A program made the translations under genes and the position numbers. Below, in pieces: positions 9,463 through 16,941 of a stretch of DNA of 64,000 bases. The DNA comes from Reyranella sp. (GTDB lineage Bacteria > Pseudomonadota > Alphaproteobacteria > Reyranellales > Reyranellaceae). Each line of letters begins with the position of its first letter. Within the stretch, counting starts at the first letter, position 1. The stretch is from the NCBI RefSeq assembly GCF_004297405.1, contig NZ_SCVC01000030.1, positions 186,001 through 250,000 of the forward strand, in the 5' to 3' direction. The notes beneath the pieces are model-generated. The model worked only from the letters and a program-made list of their open reading frames with translations. It made no database searches and was not told the origin of the DNA.

Positions 9463-10692
9463 ATGGTGGGTCCGCCCGACAGTCCCGGCTGCGGCAGAGC
9501 ACCTGGACCGAGGATGACCAGCAATCACACTCCCCCTGCCGACGCGCCTTCCCGCCGTGGGCCGCTGCTGCGCTGGTTCGTCTCGTCCGCCACGCTGGGC
9601 GTGCCACAGGCGGCAGGGCCCATCGCCTTCTCGCTCGTCGCGCTGAGCGTCACCGGTGACACGCGTGGCGGCGCCGCGATGATGCTGGCGATGACGCTGG
9701 CCCAGGTGGTCGGCGCCATCCCGATCGCCCGGCTCGGCGCGCGTTTTCCTTTGGCGACGTTCCTCAGGCTGCTGATCGCCGTTCGCACGGTGGCGCTGGC
9801 CTCCGTTGCCTTGCTCGCCGCCTACGAAGCCCCCTTCATCTGGCTCGTCGCCCTTGCGGCCGTTGCGGGATTGGTGAACGGCGCGGCGTCCGGCTATCTG
9901 CGCGCCATCCTCAACCACCTGGCGTCGGCGTCGCGGATGCCCCGTGCCCTCGGCATCGCCGCGACGCTCAACGAGACGACCTTCGTGCTGGCGCCGGTCA
10001 TGGCGTCGGGGTTGGGCACGATCTCGCCCGCCTTCGGTGTCCTGGCCCTAGCGGCAATAGGCGCGCTGCCGGCGTTGCTGGTGCCAGGCACGGGTTCGTC
10101 CCACCTCGACGCCGTGCGCGGTGCCAGCGGCTCCCTTCTCAACCGTTCCCTCCTGCTGTGGCTGATGTGTGCGGCCGCGGGAGGCGCCACCGTCGCGTCC
10201 ATCGAGATCGGCGCCGTCGCGCTGGCGTTGAACTTCGGATACGAGCCGGCGCTCGCAATCCTGTTCACCGTTCCGCTGTGCCTGGCCTCGGTGGCCGGCG
10301 GCATATGGGTCAGCATACGGAACCGCATGGCGACGCGGAAAATCGTGCTGGCTCAACTCTCGATCATGTCGATCGGGTCGGCTCTCGTCGCCCTCAACCT
10401 GTCCGTCGCGACAACCGTCGTCGGCGCCGTCCTCATCGGCTCGGTCCTCGCGCCGTTGGCGACGTATTACTCGCTGATCCTGGACACGCTGGCGCCGCCG
10501 CAGCGACGTGCGGAAGTGTTTGCCCTGCTGCGCACCGCCAACGCCGTCGGCGTCATCTTCGCCAGCGCGGTCCTGACCGTCGTCTCCCTGTCCCTGACAC
10601 TGATCGTCGTCACCGGCCTGATGATGGTCGTTACGCTGGTCGTCGGCATTGCCTCGCTGCGACGCCAGGCTCCTGCCCGGCAGCGCGAATAG
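9463..10692 (+). CDS. MFS-type permease
   Basis: Up to 409 aa with about 11-12 hydrophobic segments spread over the whole length and a short cytoplasmic linker near residue 205, as in major facilitator transporters. Early sequence (AQVVGAIPIARLGARFPL) resembles the MFS loop between helices 2 and 3. Cargo cannot be predicted. Neither candidate start has a good ribosome site; an internal ATG at 9514 (392 aa, beginning MTSNHTPP) is at least as likely as the one at 9463. It stands alone between the GH16/RTX pair and the CheB gene on the opposite strand. Confidence 0.78.
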   Translation: MVGPPDSPGCGRAPGPRMTSNHTPPADAPSRRGPLLRWFVSSATLGVPQAAGPIAFSLVALSVTGDTRGGAAMMLAMTLAQVVGAIPIARLGARFPLATFLRLLIAVRTVALASVALLAAYEAPFIWLVALAAVAGLVNGAASGYLRAILNHLASASRMPRALGIAATLNETTFVLAPVMASGLGTISPAFGVLALAAIGALPALLVPGTGSSHLDAVRGASGSLLNRSLLLWLMCAAAGGATVASIEIGAVALALNFGYEPALAILFTVPLCLASVAGGIWVSIRNRMATRKIVLAQLSIMSIGSALVALNLSVATTVVGAVLIGSVLAPLATYYSLILDTLAPPQRRAEVFALLRTANAVGVIFASAVLTVVSLSLTLIVVTGLMMVVTLVVGIASLRRQAPARQRE

Positions 10693-10711
10693 GCACTGCA
10701 CCGCGCGCCGG

Positions 10712-11296
10712 TCAGCCGCCCCGCCGCTCCGCAAAGGAGGAGCAGAAGCTGGCGACACGCCGGGCCAACTGCCTTGTCGGCACGATTTCAGGGCCGTCGC
10801 CGGCAATTGCCGCCTCGGGCATCTCGCGCACCGCCGCTTCTCGGGGATCCTGAACGAGCGCAACGCCGCCACGCGCTCGAATGGCCCTCAGCCCCTCTGC
10901 TCCATCGGTTCCCTCGCCACCCAGAATGATGCCGATCGTGCGTCGACCGAACGTGGCCGCCGCCGACGCAAAGAGGGGATCGACGGCGGGGCGCGTAAAG
11001 TGGAGCTTGGCCCCTCGGTCGAGCTGGATGCAGCCCGGCGGGACCAGTCTCATGTGCAGATCCGACGGCGCGATATAGACGTGCCCGGGCATGAACGTTT
11101 CCCCATCCTGGCCGAAGCTGACGGGCAATGGGGCGTACCACTTCAGGATGTCCGCCAAATGGCTGGGATGCGCCCCGACATGCATCACCAGCGCGACCCC
11201 TGCTCCGCAATCGGGCGGAAGACGCTCTATGATCTGCCGCACGGCCTCAAGCGCACCCGTGGAGGCACCGATAACCACAACTGGAAATTCATTCAT
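10712..11296 (-). CDS. stand-alone CheB-type methylesterase domain protein
   Basis: 194 aa consisting of a CheB catalytic domain only, without the usual receiver domain. The triad is visible: S12 in GASTGALEA, H39 in VMHVGAH, and D131 in GGEGTDGAEG. CheB enzymes remove methyl (or amide) groups from chemoreceptor glutamates. No receptor, CheR or CheA is nearby; instead the gene lies 83 bp downstream of a HisKA_2 kinase on the same strand, suggesting a non-flagellar signalling role. The frame stays open far upstream, but the conserved domain begins at this ATG. Confidence 0.88.
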   Translation of the reverse strand: MNEFPVVVIGASTGALEAVRQIIERLPPDCGAGVALVMHVGAHPSHLADILKWYAPLPVSFGQDGETFMPGHVYIAPSDLHMRLVPPGCIQLDRGAKLHFTRPAVDPLFASAAATFGRRTIGIILGGEGTDGAEGLRAIRARGGVALVQDPREAAVREMPEAAIAGDGPEIVPTRQLARRVASFCSSFAERRGG

Positions 11297-11379
11297 CGCC
11301 TGCGACCAGCACCTTCCACTCGGGATGGGACAGGGCGGCAACGTCACCCGAGAGGTGCGGTTGCTGATCGGCTTACAGG

Positions 11380-12417
11380 TCAGGTGCGCCGGATGGTAAC
11401 CGTGGTGCCGTTCAGTCCCGTCGATGTCGAAACGGTCGCGCTGAGCTGGTGCGCCAGCGCATCGACGATGCTGGTCCCCAGCCCGGATCGCGAACGTCCC
11501 CCCGGCGGAGGCTTTTCGACGAGACCGGTGCCATTGTCGGAAACGGTGAGTGCCCAGGCGGCCTCTTTCATCTGGTAATTCACGACGATCCGTCCGCCGT
11601 TCAATGAGGGCGGAAAAGCATGCTTCAGGGCATTGATCACGAGTTCGGTGACGATGAGGCCGAGGCTCACGGCATGACTGGAACTGAACGCGCCTTCGCT
11701 GGCGATAACCTCGATCACGACGCCGCTTTCCTTGCTGGTCATCGACTTTGCCAGAGCGCCGCAGAGCTTCTCGAGATAGGGAGCCACATCGACCGATCCG
11801 GTCCGGCCGGGCGCATAGAGATGGCCCTGTACGGCAGCCAGAGACAGAATGCGGTCGTGCGCGTCGGTCATGTGCTGACGGGTTTCGTCGTTTTGCGCCG
11901 ACCTCGCCTTCAGCATCAGGATGCTGGCGATGATCGCCAGACTGTTGGCGACACGGTGCTGCAACTCCTTCAGCAGGAGGCCTTTCTGTTCGAGCAGGTC
12001 CGCGACCTGTCTCTCGAGCACACGTCGGTCCGTGATGTCGTGGATGTGCAGGAGCAGCGATCGTGGTCCGCCATTCTCGTAGCGGACCTCCCGAGCCGCA
12101 AGAATCATGGTCCGCAGGCCAAGGCCCGGGAATTCGCGATGGACCTCGAACCCGTCGAGCATTCCTTTTTCCGGCAGAATCTTTTCGAGCAGGACGCGAA
12201 GCTCCGGACTGTCCCATTCACCGCCACCCAGCTCGTAGAACATCCTGCCCTGGGTGGCCTGGCGATCGACGCCGAAGGCGAGATAGAACGACCGGCTTGC
12301 CGTGATGACGCGCAAATCCGCGTCGAGCACGACGAGGGGATCGATGACCGAGTCGACCATCGCCTGTGCGAGCGTACGCGCATCGGCGATGCCCGCAAAC
12401 GTGTCGATGTCGGCCAT
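11380..12417 (-). CDS. PAS - HisKA_2 sensor histidine kinase
   Basis: 345 aa, soluble. A PAS domain spans about 15-130 (FYLAFGV, then HDITDRRVLE), followed by the HisKA_2 dimerisation helix with LKELQHRVANSL (H154) and a HATPase with VTELVINALKHAF and SDNGTGL. It lacks the W-x-E pair of the HWE kinase at 2860, so it belongs to the related HisKA_2 group. The CheB-like gene follows at 83 bp, so the two are likely co-transcribed. No response regulator is linked. Confidence 0.88.
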   Translation of the reverse strand: MADIDTFAGIADARTLAQAMVDSVIDPLVVLDADLRVITASRSFYLAFGVDRQATQGRMFYELGGGEWDSPELRVLLEKILPEKGMLDGFEVHREFPGLGLRTMILAAREVRYENGGPRSLLLHIHDITDRRVLERQVADLLEQKGLLLKELQHRVANSLAIIASILMLKARSAQNDETRQHMTDAHDRILSLAAVQGHLYAPGRTGSVDVAPYLEKLCGALAKSMTSKESGVVIEVIASEGAFSSSHAVSLGLIVTELVINALKHAFPPSLNGGRIVVNYQMKEAAWALTVSDNGTGLVEKPPPGGRSRSGLGTSIVDALAHQLSATVSTSTGLNGTTVTIRRT

Positions 12418-12508
12418 GTGCCACCCTAGCCGGGAAAAGTGGGCGGGCCAATGAGGGGCCAGTTCAAAATCGTACGCGGGAAAGCGTTGCAGCCCCCGTG
12501 CTCCCCCT

Positions 12509-12542
12509 CAAAAAGAAACGCCCGCCCCTTTCGGGGCGGGCG
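12509..12542 (-). terminator. rho-independent terminator of the Cys-rich gene pair
   Basis: Stem CGCCCGCCCC / GGGGCGGGCG with a 4-nt loop; read on the minus strand it is followed by TTTCTTTTTG. It lies 24 bp after the stop of the 41-aa Cys-rich gene. The stem is the same sequence as the terminators at 7212 and 9388. Confidence 0.9.
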
Positions 12543-12565
12543 TCCGTCGTGGTTGTCAGTCGATG

Positions 12566-12691
12566 TTACTCGTCGCAGCAGGGCATCGCGTCTTCGCAGC
12601 ACGGGCCGCCGTCACAGCAGGGCTGTGAGGCGTGCGCAGCTGTTCCGAAAGCGAACAGCAGGACGAGCGTCGAGAGAAGTGTACGCAACAT
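12566..12691 (-). CDS. exported Cys-rich mini-protein (41 aa)
   Basis: Function unknown. A signal peptide (residues 1-22, ending TAAHA) is followed by a 19-residue mature part with three CC pairs and acidic residues (QPCCDGGPCCEDAMPCCDE), a layout that suggests binding of a soft metal such as copper or zinc in the periplasm; that is inference. GGAG seven bases upstream sets the start. It is followed by its own terminator and preceded by another Cys-rich exported protein 44 bp upstream. Confidence 0.75.
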   Translation of the reverse strand: MLRTLLSTLVLLFAFGTAAHASQPCCDGGPCCEDAMPCCDE

Positions 12692-12735
12692 TGTGTTCTC
12701 CTTTGATTTGAGAAAATTTCGACGACGGAGAGTGA

Positions 12736-13041
12736 TCAGCGCGGAGGGGGTTCCGCGGGTGCCGGATCGATGCCGGTGGCCGACGTGGCCGACAGGCCGA
12801 GCCACGCGGCCGTAACGGTCATGTATCGCAGAGGCAGCGCGCCGTCGTCGGGCGTACTGGCCGGGCAACTCGGACACGCGACGATGCTTGCCGGCGTCGC
12901 CTGCCCTTCACAGCATGGACAGGCCTCGCCCTCGGCATGCGCCGCGTTCGCTGACGCGACGACGGCGGCCGGCAGAGCGACCCACAGCACCGCCGCCACG
13001 AGGGCGAGCATCGAAACGATTCGGGTGACGAAAGCGATCAC
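12736..13041 (-). CDS. exported Cys-motif protein, partner of the 41-aa peptide
   Basis: About 101 aa, unknown family. An N-terminal hydrophobic segment ends in ANAAHA (likely signal peptidase site) and is followed by CPCCEG and CPSCP motifs, then a second weakly hydrophobic stretch (YMTVTAAWLGL) and a Pro-rich tail. Start choice is uncertain: GTG at 13041 gives a compact signal peptide, while ATG at 13011 and upstream GTG codons are also open; none has a good ribosome site. It is probably in one unit with the Cys-rich peptide gene and divergent from the serine hydrolase gene at 13167. Confidence 0.55.
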   Translation of the reverse strand: MIAFVTRIVSMLALVAAVLWVALPAAVVASANAAHAEGEACPCCEGQATPASIVACPSCPASTPDDGALPLRYMTVTAAWLGLSATSATGIDPAPAEPPPR

Positions 13042-13166
13042 GGCGTCGAAAATACCTGCAGGATCGCCTCCTGTCAGGGGCGCTCTCGTCACAGGCGTTC
13101 GCACGATCACGTTACCGATTGGCCGCTCCTGACGGTACGATTTCAGAACGGAAGGACGGCCGATCC

Positions 13167-14738
13167 ATGCGTAAATCCTCCAGGCGGACCCTTCTTGCCG
13201 GCGCCGCAGCGGTGCTCGCTGCCCCGCTGGCTCCGCTGGTTCCGCTGGCTTCCTCACCTGTCCTGGCGCAGACCGCGACCAGGGAGAAGGTCGCGGCGGC
13301 GCTGCCCAAGCTCGAAGCCTTCGCGCGGCAGATCATCGACAAAAAGCTCGTGCCCGGGCTCTCGATCGCCGTGGTCCATCGCGACGAGGTCGTCTTCCTC
13401 CACGGCTTCGGCCTGCGCCAGGTCGGCAAGCCCGAACCGGTCGACGCCGACACGGTGTTCCAGCTCGCCTCGCTCTCCAAGCCTCTCTCCTCGACCGTCG
13501 TGTCGGCGCTGGTCAGCGACGGCAAGGTCTCGTGGGACAGTCGCATCCGCGACATCGATCCGGGCTTTGCGCTTCAGGACGAGCTGGCGTCGGCGGCCGT
13601 CACGGTCGGCGACCTGTTCGCCCACCGCAGCGGACTGCCGGGCCATGTCGGCGACGACATCGAGGAGCTGGGCTTCTCCCAGGGCGAGATCCTGCACCGG
13701 CTGCGACTCGCGAAACCCGAGTACAGCTTTCGCAACGGCTACTCGTACAGCAATTTCGGCCTGACCGAAGGCGCCGTCGCGGCCGCACGGTTCTCGGGCA
13801 TGGGCTGGGACGAAGCGGCCGAGGAGAAGCTCTACAAGCCGCTCGGCATGAAATTGACCAGCTCGCGCTATCGCGATTTCGAGAGCCGCCCCAACCGCGC
13901 CTCTTTGCATGTGCCGGTCGACGGCAACTGGGCGTCCTTCACGCGGCGCAATGCCGATGCGCAGGCGCCCGCCGGCGGTGCAAGCTCGAACGCGCGCGAC
14001 ATCGCGCAATGGCTGCGCCTGTTGCTGGCCGATGGCCAACACGATGGCCGCCAACTGATCGACAAGGCGGCGCTACAGCGCGCGCATGTTCCCGCCATCG
14101 TGCGCGGCATCGATCCGAAGACCGGTGCCGCGAGCTTCTACGGCTACGGCTGGGCCATCAATTATCGCGAGCACGGCGTCGAATGGAATCATGCTGGCGC
14201 GTTCAGCGCGGGCGCGCGGACGCTGGTGCACCTGATCCCGGGCGAGCAGCTCGCCATCGCCGTCCTGGCGAATGCCTTTCCGACCGGCGTGCCCGAGGGG
14301 ATCGTCGCGACCTTCTTCGACCTGGTCTTCAAGGGCGCGCCGACGCGCGACTGGGTGGCCCCGGCAAACGAGGCCTTCGAGGCCGGCTACAAGGAGATGA
14401 TGAAGCCGAGCCTCGCCTACGCGACGCCACCGGCGTCGCCGGCGGCAGCGTTGCCGGTCGCGGCCTACCTCGGGGACTACGGCAACGATTATGTCGGCGA
14501 CGCCAAGGTCATGGAGTCCGGCGGATCGCTCTTCCTGCTGCTCGGGCCGACCGGCAAACGCTTCCCGCTCACCCACTTCAATCGCGACGTCTTCGTCTAC
14601 AGCCCCATGACGGAAGCGCCCAAGGCGCGGATCGGCGTGAGCTTCCTGATCGGCCCCGACGGCAAGGCCGCCGAGGTCACGATCGAGGACCTCAACCAGT
14701 ATGGACTGGGAAGACTGACGCGGACCGACGCGAGGTAA
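13167..14738 (+). CDS. serine hydrolase, beta-lactamase / PBP class C family, Tat-exported
   Basis: 523 aa. The S-x-x-K motif is SLSK (S102, K105), the second motif is Y194-S-N196, and an HAG triad follows, so this is a penicillin-binding-protein-like or esterase-like serine hydrolase acting in the periplasm. A twin-arginine leader (SSRRTLLAGAA) is at the N-terminus. After the catalytic domain (to about residue 400) there is an extra C-terminal domain with a beta-rich look (YLGDYGNDYVGDAK), common in this family. GGAAGGA precedes the ATG at 13167. The true substrate is unknown; resistance to antibiotics should not be assumed. Confidence 0.9.
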   Translation: MRKSSRRTLLAGAAAVLAAPLAPLVPLASSPVLAQTATREKVAAALPKLEAFARQIIDKKLVPGLSIAVVHRDEVVFLHGFGLRQVGKPEPVDADTVFQLASLSKPLSSTVVSALVSDGKVSWDSRIRDIDPGFALQDELASAAVTVGDLFAHRSGLPGHVGDDIEELGFSQGEILHRLRLAKPEYSFRNGYSYSNFGLTEGAVAAARFSGMGWDEAAEEKLYKPLGMKLTSSRYRDFESRPNRASLHVPVDGNWASFTRRNADAQAPAGGASSNARDIAQWLRLLLADGQHDGRQLIDKAALQRAHVPAIVRGIDPKTGAASFYGYGWAINYREHGVEWNHAGAFSAGARTLVHLIPGEQLAIAVLANAFPTGVPEGIVATFFDLVFKGAPTRDWVAPANEAFEAGYKEMMKPSLAYATPPASPAAALPVAAYLGDYGNDYVGDAKVMESGGSLFLLLGPTGKRFPLTHFNRDVFVYSPMTEAPKARIGVSFLIGPDGKAAEVTIEDLNQYGLGRLTRTDAR

Positions 14739-14767
14739 GGGCGACATCGCGCCGGTTGACTCGACTA

Positions 14768-14802
14768 TCCAATATAAGCGATGAGTCGTCCATTATATTG
14801 GA
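14768..14802. promoter_or_regulatory. perfect 10-bp inverted repeat, putative operator of the XRE-cupin gene
   Basis: TCCAATATAA and TTATATTGGA form a perfect inverted repeat with a 15-bp centre, ending 8 bp before the ATG at 14811. Position and symmetry suit autoregulation by the dimeric regulator encoded immediately downstream; this is inference. Confidence 0.5.
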
Positions 14803-14810
14803 CGACGCCA

Positions 14811-15401
14811 ATGCCCTCTTCCGCTAACGCCTCCTCAGTGAATGATCGCATCGCTGCCCGTGTACGGGAATTGCGGGCGGAGCGTGGGCTGTCGCTCGAG
14901 GCGTTGGCGGAGGCGTGCGGGGTCAGCCGGTCGATGATCTCGCTGATCGAGCGCGGCGAGACCAGTCCGACGGCCGTCGTGCTGGAGCGGCTGGCAACGG
15001 GGCTGGGCGTGATGCTGGCCTCGCTGTTCGATGCGCCCGCAGCGGCCGCACCCGCCGATCCGGTGTCGCGCCGTGCGGCGCAGCAGGAATGGCGCGATCC
15101 GGCGTCGGGCTATCTCCGGCGCAACGTCTCGCCGCCGGGCTTCCCCTCGCCCATCCAGCTCGTCGAGGTGTCGTTTCCCGCCGGCGCGCGCGTGGCCTAT
15201 GAGAGCGGTGCGCGGCAGACGGCGACGCATCAGCAGATCTGGGTGTTGCAAGGCACGATAGAGGTCACGCTCGGCAAGGTGCGCCACACGCTCAGCGTCG
15301 GCGACTGCCTCGCGCTCGAACTCGACCGGCCGATCACCTATCACAACCCGACCGCGAAGCCCGCGCGCTATGCCGTGGTGATCGTCTCGTTGCCGCGCTG
15401 A
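14811..15401 (+). CDS. XRE-family regulator with C-terminal cupin domain
   Basis: 196 aa from the ATG at 14811. The helix-turn-helix occupies about residues 12-65 (GLSLEALAEACGVSRSMISL, then GETSP); the cupin spans about 115-190 (HQQIWVLQGTIEVTLG, VGDCLALELD). Members of this group sense small metabolites and usually control an adjacent transporter or catabolic gene. Here the EamA exporter starts 14 bp after the stop, so the pair is almost certainly one unit. A start at 14781 adds ten residues but would put the start codon inside the 10-bp inverted repeat. Confidence 0.9.
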   Translation: MPSSANASSVNDRIAARVRELRAERGLSLEALAEACGVSRSMISLIERGETSPTAVVLERLATGLGVMLASLFDAPAAAAPADPVSRRAAQQEWRDPASGYLRRNVSPPGFPSPIQLVEVSFPAGARVAYESGARQTATHQQIWVLQGTIEVTLGKVRHTLSVGDCLALELDRPITYHNPTAKPARYAVVIVSLPR

Positions 15402-15415
15402 TCCCGACGCTGACG

Positions 15416-16258
15416 ATGCCCATGACTCTCATCGACGTCGCCGCCGCGCTGTTGAGCGCGCTGCTGCATGCCGGCTGGAACGCCGCGGTGAAGGCCAACC
15501 GCAATCCCGCACAGGCGATGATGGCGCAGATGGTGCTGGGCGCCATCCTCGTGGCGCCGCTGCTCTTCTGGACCGGCTTGCCGGCGCTGGGCGCCTGGCC
15601 GTGGATCGCGGGCTCGGCGCTGCTCAACCTCGTGACGGTGAACGCTCTCCTGCGCGCCTACGAACTGGGCGGCTTCGGCATCGTCTATCCTGTGGTCCGT
15701 GCGCTGGCCGTACTGTTCGTCGTACCACTCGCCGCGCTGGTCACCGGCCATCTCGTGGGCTGGGGCGCATTTGCCGGCATCGCCATCATCGCCGTGTCGC
15801 TCGGCGTTCTGGCGTGGGACGCCTCGCGCGGCCACGGCCTGGTGCTGCGCGCCATCGGCTGGGCGGCGCTCGCCGGCCTCGGCACCGCAGCCTACATCCT
15901 CTGCGATGCGCAGGGCGTGCGCGCTTCGGGCTCGCCGCTCGCCTACGGCTTCGTCGCCTCGATTTGCAACGCCTTAGCGATGTGCTGGCGCCAGCGCCGC
16001 AACGGTCCCGTGTGGCAGCAGATGAAAGGCCAGTGGCTCTACGCGACGCCGGTCGCGGTGGCGTCGATGGTCTCCTATCTCCTGATCCTCTGGGTGTGGA
16101 ACCACGCGCCCGTCGCGCCCGCCGCCGCGCTGCGCGACACCAGTGCCGTCTTCGCCATCCTGATCGCCGTCATATGGCTGCGCGAACCGCTCACCCGCAC
16201 GCGCCTCGCCGCCGTGTTGCTGGCCGCGGCGGCGGTGCCGTTGCTGCGGCTGGGGTGA
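15416..16258 (+). CDS. EamA / DMT-superfamily transporter
   Basis: 280 aa with about ten hydrophobic helices arranged as two EamA repeats (residues 5-135 and 145-278), the standard drug/metabolite transporter layout. Conserved touches include the first-helix LLHAGWN and the end-of-repeat pattern WLREPLT before the final helix. Many such proteins export amino acids or other metabolites. Fourteen bases separate it from the XRE-cupin regulator, which probably controls it. Confidence 0.88.
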   Translation: MPMTLIDVAAALLSALLHAGWNAAVKANRNPAQAMMAQMVLGAILVAPLLFWTGLPALGAWPWIAGSALLNLVTVNALLRAYELGGFGIVYPVVRALAVLFVVPLAALVTGHLVGWGAFAGIAIIAVSLGVLAWDASRGHGLVLRAIGWAALAGLGTAAYILCDAQGVRASGSPLAYGFVASICNALAMCWRQRRNGPVWQQMKGQWLYATPVAVASMVSYLLILWVWNHAPVAPAAALRDTSAVFAILIAVIWLREPLTRTRLAAVLLAAAAVPLLRLG

Positions 16259-16280
16259 CGCCGCGGGCGCGCGACTCCCG

Positions 16281-16889
16281 CTAATCGGCCCAGACGTCGA
16301 AGTAGGCGCGCAGCGCCGAGGGGTAGCGGCGCAGTTCGGTGAAGATGCTGTAGGCCCGCGCCACGTCGCGCGCCTCGAAGCCCCACGCTTCGATGTCGCG
16401 CTCGCGCGCGAGGAAGATCGCGCGGGAGAGGTGGAAGCGCTGCGAGACGATGATCATCCGCTTCTGCCCGAACTCCGCCTCCGCGCGCTGCACCGACGCC
16501 AGGGTGCGCACGCCCAGCTCGTCGCGCACGATCGCGCTCGCCGGCACGCCTCTCTTGATCAATCCGGCTTCCATCGCCGCCGGCTCATCATAATCCGGTG
16601 GCCGCTTGTCGCCACTCACCAGCAGCCTCTTCACCTTGCCCGCATGCCACAGCGCGGCTGCGGCATCGAGGCGATAGACGAGATAGCGGTTGGGCCCGCC
16701 TTCGGGGCCGATCGGCGCGGCACCGAGGACCAGGGCAAATTCGACATCGGGCAGGCGCGCGGGATCGTCGCTGATGTAAGGTGCCGACAGCCGGTCGAGC
16801 CGGCGTTCTGCCGCCCAGGCCAGCAGCACCAGGATCAACGCTGCCGCGCCCGCGGCCAGGAGTGCGTAGAGTAACAGCCGCGTCGCCAT
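16281..16889 (-). CDS. SanA/YdcF-like DUF218 protein
   Basis: 202 aa with one N-terminal membrane helix (residues 4-26) and a DUF218 domain: ALVLGAAP, KVKRLLVSGD, AAMEAGLIKRGVP, MIIVSQRFHLSRAIFLA. SanA/ElyC-type proteins sit in the inner membrane and affect envelope barrier function; the biochemical reaction is unsettled. The gene converges on the EamA gene and is divergent from the ThDP enzyme gene at 16942. Confidence 0.88.
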   Translation of the reverse strand: MATRLLLYALLAAGAAALILVLLAWAAERRLDRLSAPYISDDPARLPDVEFALVLGAAPIGPEGGPNRYLVYRLDAAAALWHAGKVKRLLVSGDKRPPDYDEPAAMEAGLIKRGVPASAIVRDELGVRTLASVQRAEAEFGQKRMIIVSQRFHLSRAIFLARERDIEAWGFEARDVARAYSIFTELRRYPSALRAYFDVWAD

Positions 16890-16941
16890 GCCTAAGTGTC
16901 CATCGCTTTAGTCGCTTCCTCCACGTTCACAGAGAGAGTTG

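Noticed and set aside
11297..12217. N-terminal extension of the CheB frame
   Set aside because: Arg/Pro-rich, overlaps the HisKA_2 kinase gene, no conserved domain; CheB similarity starts at 11296.
13167..14738. Antibiotic-resistance beta-lactamase
   Set aside because: The SxxK/YxN motifs are shared by many esterases and DD-peptidases, and the extra C-terminal domain argues against a dedicated beta-lactamase.
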